From an uncultured Pelagibacteraceae bacterium (lineage in GTDB: Bacteria; Pseudomonadota; Alphaproteobacteria; Pelagibacterales; Pelagibacteraceae): a stretch of DNA of 64,000 nucleotides. Position numbers and translations under genes: made by a program. The DNA lies in assembly GCA_902566365.1 (NCBI GenBank), contig CACFIH010000003.1:1-64000 (forward strand), in the 5' to 3' direction. A model generated the notes under the pieces. It saw nothing but the letters and a program-made list of their open reading frames with translations. It was not told the DNA's origin and searched no databases. Position 1 is the first letter of the stretch; each line of letters starts with the position of its first letter. Positions 43,401-52,800 of this stretch are shown piece after piece.

Positions 43401-45473
43401 ATGTCAGAATTTTTTTTAGAGCTTTTTAGTGAGGAAATTCCTGCTGGACTTCAAAAAGATTTAAGGGAAAAAATTTTAAATGATTTTAAAAATTTGTTTG
43501 ATGAAAAGTTAATTAAATCAAAAAAAAGCTTTTCATTATCATCTCCCAATAGAGTAGTTATAGTTTTCGAAAGCTTGGATAAATTGATTGAAACTAAACC
43601 AAAAGAAATTAGAGGACCAAAAACTGAAGCTCCAGATCATGCAATCGAAGGTTTTATTAAATCTAATCAAATAAAAAAAGAAAATTTATACAAAAAAAAA
43701 ACAGAGAAAGGTGAGTTCTATTTCTATAAAACTAAAGCAGGATCAATAAAAACACATGATATTTTAATCGATTTTATTCCAAAAATTTTGTCAAATTATC
43801 AATGGAAAAAATCAATGAAGTGGGGTGAATATGATCTGAATTGGGGACGACCATTAAAATCAATTTTGTCAGTATTTGATAAAAAAACAATAAATTTCAA
43901 CTTTCACCATCTAATCTCATCTAACTCAACTTTTATAGATAAAGACCTTGAGGAAAAGAAAAAAACTTTTGAAGATTTTAAAACATACGAGAAGTTTTTT
44001 GAAAAACTAGGAATTTTTGTTGATCAAAATAAAAGATTAAAAATAATAAACAGAAATTTTTCAAAAATTTTGAACAAAAAAAAATTAAAGATTAGTGATA
44101 ATCCAAAACTGATTGAAGAGGTTGTAAATTTAGTAGATAGCCCTAATATTTTATTGTGTAATTTTGATAAGAAATTTTTGTCTATTCCAAAAGAAATTTT
44201 AATTTTAACTATGGAGTCTCATCAGAAATATTTTCCAACTTTTAATGATAAAGGCGAAATCACCAATGAATTTTTGATTGTTACAAATAAAAAAGATCAA
44301 AAAGGCCTTATTAGAATTGGAAATGAAAGAGTAGTTGAAGCAAGATTGAATGATGCTGAATTTTTTTGGAATAAAGACAAAACACAAAACTTAGTAAAAA
44401 AAGTATCAGAATTAAGATCAAAAAACTTTTTTAAAGGTCTTGGAACTTATTTTGATAAAGTCCAAAGAATGAGAAAACTTGGTGGAATGATGTCAGATGA
44501 GTTATTGATAAGCAAAGAAAAAGTAGAGTTATCGGCATCAATTTGTAAAACAGATTTAACCTCAGAATTAGTTGGTGAGTTTCCAGAGCTTCAAGGTTTA
44601 ATGGGAGGATATTTTTCAGCATATCAAGGGTTCGATAAAGATATTTCATTAGCACTAACTGAACAATATTTGCCAATCGGATTAAATTCTAAAATCCCAA
44701 AAAAACCATTTAGTATTGCTTTATCGATTACTGATAAAATAGACACTATAGTTGGATTTTTTGGCATTAATGAAAAACCAACAAGTTCAAAAGATCCCTT
44801 AGCGCTTAGAAGAATTGCTCTTGGTATAATAAGAACTCTTATAGAAAATAAGAAAAACTTAAAATTTAATGATTTATTGAACTACTCTAGAAGTTTGTAC
44901 GAAGATCAAGGTTTTAATCTTTTGAACAAAGACCTCCAAAAAGAGTTATCTGATTTTTTTAAAGATAGATTTAGATATTATTTAAAAGAAAAAGAAATAC
45001 GGCATGATATAATTGATGCTTCTATCTCATCATTTTCATTTAATAAAATATATTCATCATATGAAAAAGCACGTTGTCTAAATAAATTCATCAATAATCA
45101 AATTGGAATAGACATTACTTCTAGTTTTAAAAGAGCATCAAATATTCTTGAAAGTGAAATAAGAAATAATAAGATAGAAATAGATAATTCAACTGACCCT
45201 GGTATTTTCAAAAGTGACTTTGAAAAAAACTTATATAAAAAGATAAATGAAATAAAAAAGTATTATTCAACTATAAATAACGATGAAAATTATGAACAAT
45301 CATTGTTTATTTTAGCTGCGGCTAAAAAAGAAGTTTTTGAGTTTTTTGACAATGTAAAAGTAAATGAAGAAAATGAAAATTTAAGAAAAAATCGATTGGA
45401 ACTAATTAATTTGTTATGTAAAACATTTCAAAATTTTACAAATTTTCAATTATTAAAAGCAAATAATGAATAA
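43401..45473 (+). CDS. glyS: glycyl-tRNA synthetase beta subunit
   Basis: The protein begins SEFFLELFSEEIPAGLQ, the usual GlyS head, and has IRGPKTEAP, MKWGEYDLNWGRPLKSIL, LTMESHQKYFPTF, LNDAEFFWNKD and ELVGEFPELQGLMGGYFSAYQG-type motifs with the C-terminal anticodon domain. ATG 43401 sits one base after the glyQ stop; an upstream in-frame ATG at 43383 lies inside glyQ and is not needed. The tail overlaps ppdK by 8 bases. Confidence 0.97.
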   Translation: MSEFFLELFSEEIPAGLQKDLREKILNDFKNLFDEKLIKSKKSFSLSSPNRVVIVFESLDKLIETKPKEIRGPKTEAPDHAIEGFIKSNQIKKENLYKKKTEKGEFYFYKTKAGSIKTHDILIDFIPKILSNYQWKKSMKWGEYDLNWGRPLKSILSVFDKKTINFNFHHLISSNSTFIDKDLEEKKKTFEDFKTYEKFFEKLGIFVDQNKRLKIINRNFSKILNKKKLKISDNPKLIEEVVNLVDSPNILLCNFDKKFLSIPKEILILTMESHQKYFPTFNDKGEITNEFLIVTNKKDQKGLIRIGNERVVEARLNDAEFFWNKDKTQNLVKKVSELRSKNFFKGLGTYFDKVQRMRKLGGMMSDELLISKEKVELSASICKTDLTSELVGEFPELQGLMGGYFSAYQGFDKDISLALTEQYLPIGLNSKIPKKPFSIALSITDKIDTIVGFFGINEKPTSSKDPLALRRIALGIIRTLIENKKNLKFNDLLNYSRSLYEDQGFNLLNKDLQKELSDFFKDRFRYYLKEKEIRHDIIDASISSFSFNKIYSSYEKARCLNKFINNQIGIDITSSFKRASNILESEIRNNKIEIDNSTDPGIFKSDFEKNLYKKINEIKKYYSTINNDENYEQSLFILAAAKKEVFEFFDNVKVNEENENLRKNRLELINLLCKTFQNFTNFQLLKANNE

Positions 45474-48123
45474 GCTAATTTTAAATTTTAAATCCAAAGA
45501 TACAAAGAAAATAAAAAATCCCAAGAATTTCTTAGGTGGTAAAGGTGCAAATTTATCAGAGATGGGCAAAATGGGTTTACCCGTACCTCCTGGTTTTACG
45601 ATCTCAACAAAAGTTTGTGAGATATTTTATAAAAATAAAAAAAGATTGAGTTTTAAATTGGTTGATCAAATTAAGAGAGAACTTAAAGTAATAGAAAAAG
45701 ATGTTTCAAAAAAATTTGGTGATTTAAAAAATCCACTTCTTTTGTCGGTAAGGTCTGGTGCTAGAGTTTCAATGCCAGGTATGATGGATACAATTTTAAA
45801 TCTTGGTCTAAATGATAAAACTGTAATTGCACTCGCCAAAAAAACCTCAAATGGAAGATTCGCTAAAGATAGTTATAGAAGATTTATTCAAATGTATGGA
45901 AATGTAGTTATGGGTGTTGAAAGCTACCACTTTGAAGAATTGATTGAAAATTATAAATTAACTAAAGGTGTACTTTTGGACACTGATTTAAATGAAGAAG
46001 ATTGGGATGGATTGATCAAAGACTTCAAAAATACTGTTAGAGAAAAATCTAAAAAAGATTTTCCTCAAGATGTTTATCACCAACTATTTGGCGCAATTAG
46101 TGCTGTGTTCTTATCATGGGAAAGTAATCGTGCAAAAGTTTACAGAAAATTGAACCAGATTCCCTCTGAATGGGGAACAGCAGTAAACGTTCAATCTATG
46201 GTTTTTGGAAATATGGGTAATGATTGTGCAACTGGTGTTGTCTTTACTAGAAATCCATCAGATGGATCAAAGGATATTTATGGAGAATATCTAATAAATG
46301 CTCAAGGAGAAGATGTTGTCGCTGGCACTAGAACACCACAATACATAACAAAAAAAGCAAAAAAAAATGCAAAAGCTAAAGAGGCATCGATGGAGGAGTC
46401 CATGCCTGAGGCTTATAAAGAATTATTTAAAATTTTAAATAAATTAGAAAAACATTATAAAGATATGCAAGACGTAGAGTTCACTGTTGAAAACAATAAA
46501 CTTTGGATATTACAAACTCGATCTGGTAAAAGGACATCAAAATCAGCTGTTAAGATAGCAGTGGATATGGTCAAAGAAAAGTTGATTTCAAAAAATGATG
46601 CCATTTTAAGAATTGATCCTAACTCTCTAGACACATTATTACACCCAACTTTAGACGAGCAAAGTAAAATAGAGGTAATTGCAAATGGACTTCCTGCATC
46701 TCCAGGCGCGGCAAGTGGAAAAGTAGTTTTTACATCTGAGGAGGCAGAAAGATTGAATGATATGATGCAAGATACAATTTTAGTTAGAGTTGAAACATCT
46801 CCTGAAGATATTCAAGGTATGCATGCTGCAAAAGGAATTTTAACATCCAGAGGTGGAATGACAAGTCATGCAGCTGTAGTCGCAAGAGGAATGGGAAGAC
46901 CATGCGTTTCTGGGTCAAGTGAAATTGATATTAATTATGATCAAAAAATCTTTAAAACTTCATCAGTTGAAATTAAAGAGGGAGATATTATTACTATTGA
47001 TGGATCTACTGGAAGAGTAATTTTAGGCGAAGTACCAACTGTAAAACCAGAAATATCAGGTGATTTTTCAAAATTAATGAGTTGGGCAGATAATATCAGA
47101 AAATTAAATGTTAGAACAAATTCTGAAACTCCTTTAGACACAAAAATAGCAAGAGATTTTGGTGCAGAGGGAATAGGTCTTTGTAGAACAGAACATATGT
47201 TTTTTGATGAAGAGAGAATTCTATCAGTTAGAGAAATGATTTTGTCAAAAACTCAAAATGATAGAGATAAAGCGCTCAAAAAACTTTTGCCACATCAAAA
47301 AAAAGATTTTGTAGAAATATTTAAGATTATGCACGGTATGCCAGTGACTGTAAGATTATTAGATCCTCCTTTACACGAGTTTTTACCAAAATCTGATAAA
47401 GAAATTTCTGAAGTTGCAGATGTTCTAGGGGTAGAAAAAAAAGAGTTAGAGTCCAGAATAGATGAACTTCATGAGCAAAACCCAATGCTTGGCCATAGGG
47501 GTTGTAGACTAGGTATTTCTTTTCCAGAAATTTATGAAATGCAGTGTAAAGCAATTTTTGAAGCTTTATCCCATCTAAAAAAGAGTAAACAAAAATCAGC
47601 TTTTCCTGAAATAATGATACCACTTGTTTCTACTGAAGCTGAGATTAAAATTATGAAAGATTTAGTTATTAATACTGCAAGTAAAGTTCAGAAAGAAAAT
47701 AAAATAAAAATAGAATTTTTAGTTGGCACAATGATAGAATTACCGAGGGCAGCAATTAAAGCAAAAGATATAGCTAAACATGCTGAATTTTTTAGCTTTG
47801 GAACGAATGATTTAACCCAAACAACTTTTGGAATTAGTCGTGATGACAGTGGTAAGTTTTTAAACGATTATATAGATAATAAGATATTTTCTATAGATCC
47901 ATTTGTTTCTATTGATGAAGGAGTTGAAGATTTAATTGAAATAGCAGTAGCTAAAGGAAAAAAACAAAATCCAAAAATAAAATTAGGAATTTGTGGTGAA
48001 CATGGAGGTGATCCTAAAAGTATTTATTTTTGTTCTAAAGCTGGCTTAAATTATGTTTCGTGTTCTCCTTATAGAGTTCCGATTGCAAGATTAGCAGCAG
48101 CTCAGGCAGAATTAAAAAAATGA
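45466..48123 (+). CDS. ppdK: pyruvate, phosphate dikinase
   Basis: This 885-residue enzyme has the ATP-grasp N-terminal domain (FLGGKGANLSEMGKMGLPVPPGF, LLSVRSGARVSMPGMMDTIL), the phosphohistidine domain with GGMTSHAAVVARGMGRPCV and the C-terminal pyruvate barrel with GLCRTEHMF, GTNDLTQTTFG and GICGEHGGD. It interconverts pyruvate + ATP + Pi and PEP + AMP + PPi. SAR11 genomes are known to use it in place of a classical pyruvate kinase. It is the last core gene before the ssrA-linked accessory region. Confidence 0.98.
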   Translation: MNKLILNFKSKDTKKIKNPKNFLGGKGANLSEMGKMGLPVPPGFTISTKVCEIFYKNKKRLSFKLVDQIKRELKVIEKDVSKKFGDLKNPLLLSVRSGARVSMPGMMDTILNLGLNDKTVIALAKKTSNGRFAKDSYRRFIQMYGNVVMGVESYHFEELIENYKLTKGVLLDTDLNEEDWDGLIKDFKNTVREKSKKDFPQDVYHQLFGAISAVFLSWESNRAKVYRKLNQIPSEWGTAVNVQSMVFGNMGNDCATGVVFTRNPSDGSKDIYGEYLINAQGEDVVAGTRTPQYITKKAKKNAKAKEASMEESMPEAYKELFKILNKLEKHYKDMQDVEFTVENNKLWILQTRSGKRTSKSAVKIAVDMVKEKLISKNDAILRIDPNSLDTLLHPTLDEQSKIEVIANGLPASPGAASGKVVFTSEEAERLNDMMQDTILVRVETSPEDIQGMHAAKGILTSRGGMTSHAAVVARGMGRPCVSGSSEIDINYDQKIFKTSSVEIKEGDIITIDGSTGRVILGEVPTVKPEISGDFSKLMSWADNIRKLNVRTNSETPLDTKIARDFGAEGIGLCRTEHMFFDEERILSVREMILSKTQNDRDKALKKLLPHQKKDFVEIFKIMHGMPVTVRLLDPPLHEFLPKSDKEISEVADVLGVEKKELESRIDELHEQNPMLGHRGCRLGISFPEIYEMQCKAIFEALSHLKKSKQKSAFPEIMIPLVSTEAEIKIMKDLVINTASKVQKENKIKIEFLVGTMIELPRAAIKAKDIAKHAEFFSFGTNDLTQTTFGISRDDSGKFLNDYIDNKIFSIDPFVSIDEGVEDLIEIAVAKGKKQNPKIKLGICGEHGGDPKSIYFCSKAGLNYVSCSPYRVPIARLAAAQAELKK

Positions 48124-48162
48124 TTATGAAGGAAAAGATCAATTCTAAAAAATAGTTTAAAA

Positions 48163-48248
48163 GAGGCGTTCTGTTGCCCGGCATTAGATTAAAAGTAGCA
48201 TATTTGCTTACTTAATCAAATTACTTCTTTGAAAACTTCATTGACAGT
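48163..48248 (+). repeat. attachment-like repeat A (left boundary, core plus arm)
   Basis: The core GAGGCGTTCTGTTGCC (48,163-48,178) matches the tmRNA 3' end at 15 of 16 positions. The following 70 bases align with copy C at 55,976 with about 85% identity and one gap, including CGGCATTAGATTA and CATATTTGCT. Two 10-mers, ACTTCTTTGA (48,223) and ACTTCATTGA (48,235), lie 12 bases apart; a third variant ACTTCGTTGA is at 48,280. The host gene ppdK ends 40 bases before it. Confidence 0.8.
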
Positions 48249-48307
48249 TTTAATTGTTTTGTCCACGAAATGCTTTTTAACTTCGTTGAAAATTGTATAC
48301 TTATTAA

Positions 48308-48484
48308 ATGATTGATCAATTTTTTTGGTGGTGTGTTGGAGTCCTTCAATATATCGGAACAATTACTGGTATGGGTTACAATTTGGCAAATATTGTTATT
48401 TTCGTAATTTTACAACCAGGATTAATTCTTTTATTTTTTATTCTATGGAGAAAAGAGAAGAAAAAAAATAGAAATAGATTTTAA
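48308..48484 (+). CDS. 58-residue small membrane protein (cargo of unit 1)
   Basis: MIDQFFWWCVGVLQYIG opens the protein. It has one or two hydrophobic stretches (about residues 8-20 and 28-47), the second ending in FFILW, and a basic tail RKEKKKNRNRF, suggesting the C terminus stays in the cytoplasm. It is the only gene of the 323-base unit. Its TAA (48,482-48,484) ends one base before the next core at 48,486. I do not recognise a function. A TATACT sits 7 bases upstream of the start region at 48,296. Confidence 0.6.
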   Translation: MIDQFFWWCVGVLQYIGTITGMGYNLANIVIFVILQPGLILLFFILWRKEKKKNRNRF

Positions 48485-48485
48485 A

Positions 48486-48612
48486 GGGGCGTTCTGTTTC
48501 GCCCTCAATTTTAATTATTAACAGAAAATAAGACTTTTTGTAACGACTTCATTGAGGACTTCATTGAGAGTTCTGCATAATTGGCACAAACCTTGTTTTG
48601 AAACTTCATTGA
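48486..48612 (+). repeat. attachment-like repeat B (core plus arm)
   Basis: The core GGGGCGTTCTGTTTCG (48,486-48,501) agrees with the tmRNA end in its first 13 bases, then diverges to CGCCCTC, so it also closes a GGGCG/CGCCC hairpin. The 10-mer ACTTCATTGA is at 48,546 and 48,558 (+60 and +72) and again at 48,603 (+117), exactly the offsets seen in repeat A, though the bases between differ. It marks the left end of the 7.5-kb unit with the restriction genes. Confidence 0.72.
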
Positions 48613-48638
48613 ACTTTGGGTATTATCTGGACAATTAT

Positions 48639-49247
48639 ATGTCTAAAATAGTTTACATCCTTACCAACCAATCTATGCCAGATACTATTAAGATTGGTAT
48701 TACAGATAATTTAGAAAGAAGAATGAGAGAATTAGACAATACTTCAACACCACTTCCTTTTGAATGCTATTATGCAGTTGAGGTTCAAGATGCAAAAGTG
48801 ATTGAAAAGAAAATACACGAAGGTCTAGACGATAGCAGAATAAGACAAAGTAGAGAATTCTTTAATACCTCGCCAGAACAAGCAAAAGCAATTTTAGAAA
48901 TTGCTGAGGTTATGGGTGGTAAAAATGTTACACCAACAGAAGATGTTGTTGAAACGCCACAAGATAAACAAGCGTTAGATAGTGCAAGAAAAAAAAGAAG
49001 TAAGTTTAACTTTGGAATGATTAATATAGAACCTGGTACAATTTTAGAATTTGCTAAAGATACATCAATTACTTGTGAGGTAGTTGACGATACTAAAGTT
49101 AAGTTTAGAGGGGAAATAACCTCACTTTCTGCGTCTGCGAATACTGTTCTTCATGAAATGGGATATGATTGGGAACAAGCGCATGGTCCTAGATTTTGGA
49201 TGCATCAAGGTAAATCATTAAGAGATTTAAGATACGAAAGAGAATAA
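48639..49247 (+). CDS. GIY-YIG family protein with C-terminal RAMA-like domain
   Basis: I chose ATG 48639 (202 residues) because the upstream extension reads through the repeat arms. The N-terminal 85 residues fit the T5orf172/MUG113 branch of GIY-YIG: VYILTNQSMPDTIKIGIT (YIL..KIG), NLERRMRELD, PFECYYAVEV and a conserved EKKIHEGL. The last 80 residues, from FNFGMINIEPGTILEF through DWEQAHGPRFWMHQGKSL, resemble the RAMA/DUF4357 domain found with DNA modification enzymes. It heads the restriction-modification unit and may bind or cut modified or foreign DNA. The assignment is moderate. Confidence 0.75.
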   Translation: MSKIVYILTNQSMPDTIKIGITDNLERRMRELDNTSTPLPFECYYAVEVQDAKVIEKKIHEGLDDSRIRQSREFFNTSPEQAKAILEIAEVMGGKNVTPTEDVVETPQDKQALDSARKKRSKFNFGMINIEPGTILEFAKDTSITCEVVDDTKVKFRGEITSLSASANTVLHEMGYDWEQAHGPRFWMHQGKSLRDLRYERE

Positions 49248-49258
49248 ATTTTTTGTTA

Positions 49259-49765
49259 ATGAAAAAAATAACAAAAAATCCAAATAATAAAAATGCCAGA
49301 GGAAGTTCTGCACAATTTTTTGTTGCAGGAGAACTTTGCAGAAGAGATTTAGTGGCAGTTGTTACGATGGGTAATACTCCTAATACAGATGTATTATGTA
49401 GTAATGTTGAAGGAACAAAATTTGTTCATATACAAGTTAAAACTTTTCCTCCAGGTAATAGAAAAGTAACGGTTGGAATGAAAGCAGAAAAAGATTTTGG
49501 TAAAAATTTTATTTGGGTTTTAGCAGGAATACCTCCAAAGGGGGACAAAAGTGAATTTGTTTATTATATAGTTCCATCAAGCGAAGTATCAAAAAATGTT
49601 AAAAGAATGCATTTAGAATATATCTCTCAACCAGGCAAAAGAGGGCAACAAAGAAAAGATTCAAGTATGAGAGTTATTTTTATACCACCTTTCAAAGATC
49701 CATCCGGTTGGACGATAGAAAAATATAAAAATAGATGGGATATAATTGAAGAACTACTTAAATAA
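49259..49765 (+). CDS. PD-(D/E)XK superfamily nuclease-like protein
   Basis: This 168-residue protein starts at ATG 49259, 11 bases after the GIY-YIG gene. GSSAQFFVAGELCRRD (helix with Glu), NTPNTDVLC (Asp) and FVHIQVKTF (QVK in place of E-x-K) follow the order of the core of restriction-like and Holliday-resolvase-like nucleases. The C-terminal part FIPPFKDPSGWTIEKYKNRWDII is often seen in small uncharacterised nucleases of this type. A role next to the R-M genes is likely but not shown. It does not look like the small subunit of BspD6I as I recall it. Confidence 0.6.
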   Translation: MKKITKNPNNKNARGSSAQFFVAGELCRRDLVAVVTMGNTPNTDVLCSNVEGTKFVHIQVKTFPPGNRKVTVGMKAEKDFGKNFIWVLAGIPPKGDKSEFVYYIVPSSEVSKNVKRMHLEYISQPGKRGQQRKDSSMRVIFIPPFKDPSGWTIEKYKNRWDIIEELLK

Positions 49766-49833
49766 GTAAAATTTTATTACTATTGTAATATACACATTTG
49801 CAAGTGTAATCTGAATTCATTAAATTAATAGCA

Positions 49834-52800
49834 ATGAAAAACCTTTTTTCACCAACAATGTTAAAGAAGTACTTAGGTTGTAAGTACATAATTTTTAACG
49901 AAATTAATGAAAAAAAATTAAATCTTAAAAAAATTGAACTTAATATTAATGACAAATTAAGATTTGAAAAAGGTAATCAACATGAAAAGAATTATTTAAA
50001 AGAACTTAAAAAAAAATACAAGAAAGTATTGGATTTAAAAAAACCTGACTTAACACGAGAGGAAAAAATCTCAAAAACAATTCAAGCAATGAAAGAAGGT
50101 TGGGAAATTATTCATGGTGGTTGGTTAAAGAAAGATAAATGGACTGGAGAGTTTGATTTTTTAATAATTAATAAAGAAATTAAATCAAAACTTGGTGATT
50201 ATAGTTATGAAGTAATTGATACAAAGTACTCAAATAAACCTAAACCTGATCACATTATTCAATTAGGAATGTACACTTATATGTTGGAGAATACTCAGGG
50301 CGTTCTTCCAAAAAGATTTACTATTGTTTTAAAGAATATGGTTAGGGAAGATGTTCAAGTAAATCAAGTTAATGAGTTTTTTAAAATTCATAGAGAAAAT
50401 TACGAGAAGTTTGTCGGTAATGGTGTAGATAAACAAAGACCAGAAAAGTGTAGTTTTTGTAGTACTTGCGAATGGCAAGAAGAATGCGAAAAAATCTGGA
50501 TTAAAGAAGATAATCTTAATCAAATTGGTGGATTAACTAAAGTACATTTAAAAAAACTACTAGAACTTAAAATTGATACAGCAACTAAACTCTCAAAGCA
50601 AAATCCAGATAAAATTCTCAAAGGTTTTAGAAAAGAAATATCACATAAGTTAATTACTCAAGCAAAACTTCAAAAAGAATACGAGAAAACTAATGTTCCT
50701 ATACACAAACCAAAAGAAATTAATTTAAATAATTTAAAAGGTTTTAATTTATTGCCTCAACCTTCCGAATGTGATTTGTACTTTGATATAGAGAGTGTTG
50801 AAGATCATATCTATCCAGGAGGTCTGGAGTATTTATTGGGAATTTATTACATAGAAAACGGTAAGGAGAAATTCAAGGCATTATGGTCCCATAGTAAAGA
50901 AGAAGAAAAAAAAAATTTAATTAAATTTTTTGATTTTACAAAATCTCATTTTAAAAAGTATCCAAATTCTAAAATTTACCATTATGGTTCATACGAAATT
51001 ACAGCATTACTTAAGTTAACTTCTTTACATAAAATTAAGGGTATTGAGTATGATCACTATTTAAATTTAGATAAATTTGTAAATTTATTAGAAGTAAATA
51101 GACAAGGATTATTTATTTCGGAAAATAGTTATTCACTTAAAAATGTTGAGAAATTTTATGAATTCAAAAGAGAGGGCGACGTACAAAAAGGTGACGTATC
51201 TCAAGAATATTACATAGAATGGTTGGAAACACAGGATCAAAACTTTTTAGATGAGATAGAAAGTTATAATAAACAAGATTGCAATTCTACTTATCAACTA
51301 CATAAATGGTTATTAGACATTAAACCTTCAGAAACATCTTGGTTTGTATCTCAAAGAAAAGAAGATGAAATGGAACTCAGAGATTGGGAAAAAGATATGA
51401 TTGCATACCAAGAAAAGGTTGAAAAATCTAAAATCAAAAATAAAGAAATTAAACAATTGATGTCAGACATCATTGGTTTTTATAATCGTGAGGATAAACC
51501 AGATTGGCGTGAATTTTTTGATAGAAGAACAAAATCTGATGAGGAATTGATAGATGATCCTGAATGTATAGGAAATATGAAATCGAACGGAGAACCTACA
51601 CCAGATAAAAAATCATTACTCTATTCTTATAAATTTGAGGAACAAGATTTTAAATTAAGAAAAAGTAAAAAAACTGTAATAGCAAATAATCAGGATATTG
51701 AACAAAAAGATTATGCAGGCACTATAATTGATATTGATTACAAAAAGAAAGAGGTTCTTTTAAAAAGAGGTACATCTCAGGGAATATTACCTAAAATTTT
51801 ATCGATTGGACCTAATAAACCAACCCCTAATACAAAACTAATTTCAAACACTTATAAATTTATCGATACATTATTAAAAAATGAAAAAAAATATGAAGCA
51901 TTAAATGATTTTTTAGAAAAGAAACATCCAAATATTGAAGGTATTAAAACAGGTGAAAAAATTATTAAATCTAATGAATTTAATAAGGAAATTCCCTCAA
52001 TTATTTCAAATTTAAATAATAGTTATATTTATATTCAAGGACCACCTGGAACAGGAAAAACATTTCAAGCGTCTAATGCTATTATTGAATTGCTTAAACA
52101 AAATAAGAAAATTGCAATTACTGGTCTTTCTCACAAAGTAATTCACAACCTATTGCAAAGAGTTGAGGATATGGCGGCAGAGAAACAATTTAAATTTAAT
52201 GGTTTTAAGAAAGGAAATCTTGAGGACGATGACACAATATTTAATGGAGAAAATATTAAAACATACGAAAAAGATCCTCCTTTTATGGATGCTTTAAAAG
52301 AAAAGAATGTTGGTAATATTTTTGCAGGCACGAAATATCATTTGGCAAATTCATATTATGATGAAAAGATTGATTATCTTTTTATAGACGAAGCAGGTCA
52401 ATTAAGTTTAGCAGACTTAATAAGTATAGGAAATATTGCAAAGAATATTGTCTTGATTGGTGACCAAAATCAATTAGGGCAACCAATTAGAGGGACACAC
52501 CCAAATAATTCTGGTCAATCTATTTTAGAATATCTCCTAGAGGGAAAAGACACAATTCCAGAAGATAAAGGGATTTTTTTAAATAAAACTTACAGATTAA
52601 ATTCAAAAATAAACAATTTCATTTCATCTAACTTTTATGAAGAAAGACTTATTTGTGATGATCGGACTGATAAAAGAATAATAAAATTTAACAATAAATC
52701 GATTATTAAGAGAGAAGGGATTCATTATATTGAAATGAAACATAAAAACAATGTTCAAACAAGTATTGAAGAGTTTGAAGTTGTGAAGAGTTTGATGAAG

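Noticed and set aside
48552-48638. Longer GIY-YIG frame from 48,552
   Set aside because: The added residues come from the repeat arms; the GIY-YIG domain begins at the ATG at 48,639.
49259-49765. Small nuclease as second subunit of a BspD6I-like heterodimer
   Set aside because: Size is similar (168 versus about 186), but the sequence I recall for the small BspD6I subunit has no resemblance, and the gene is separated from the endonuclease gene by more than 4 kb.
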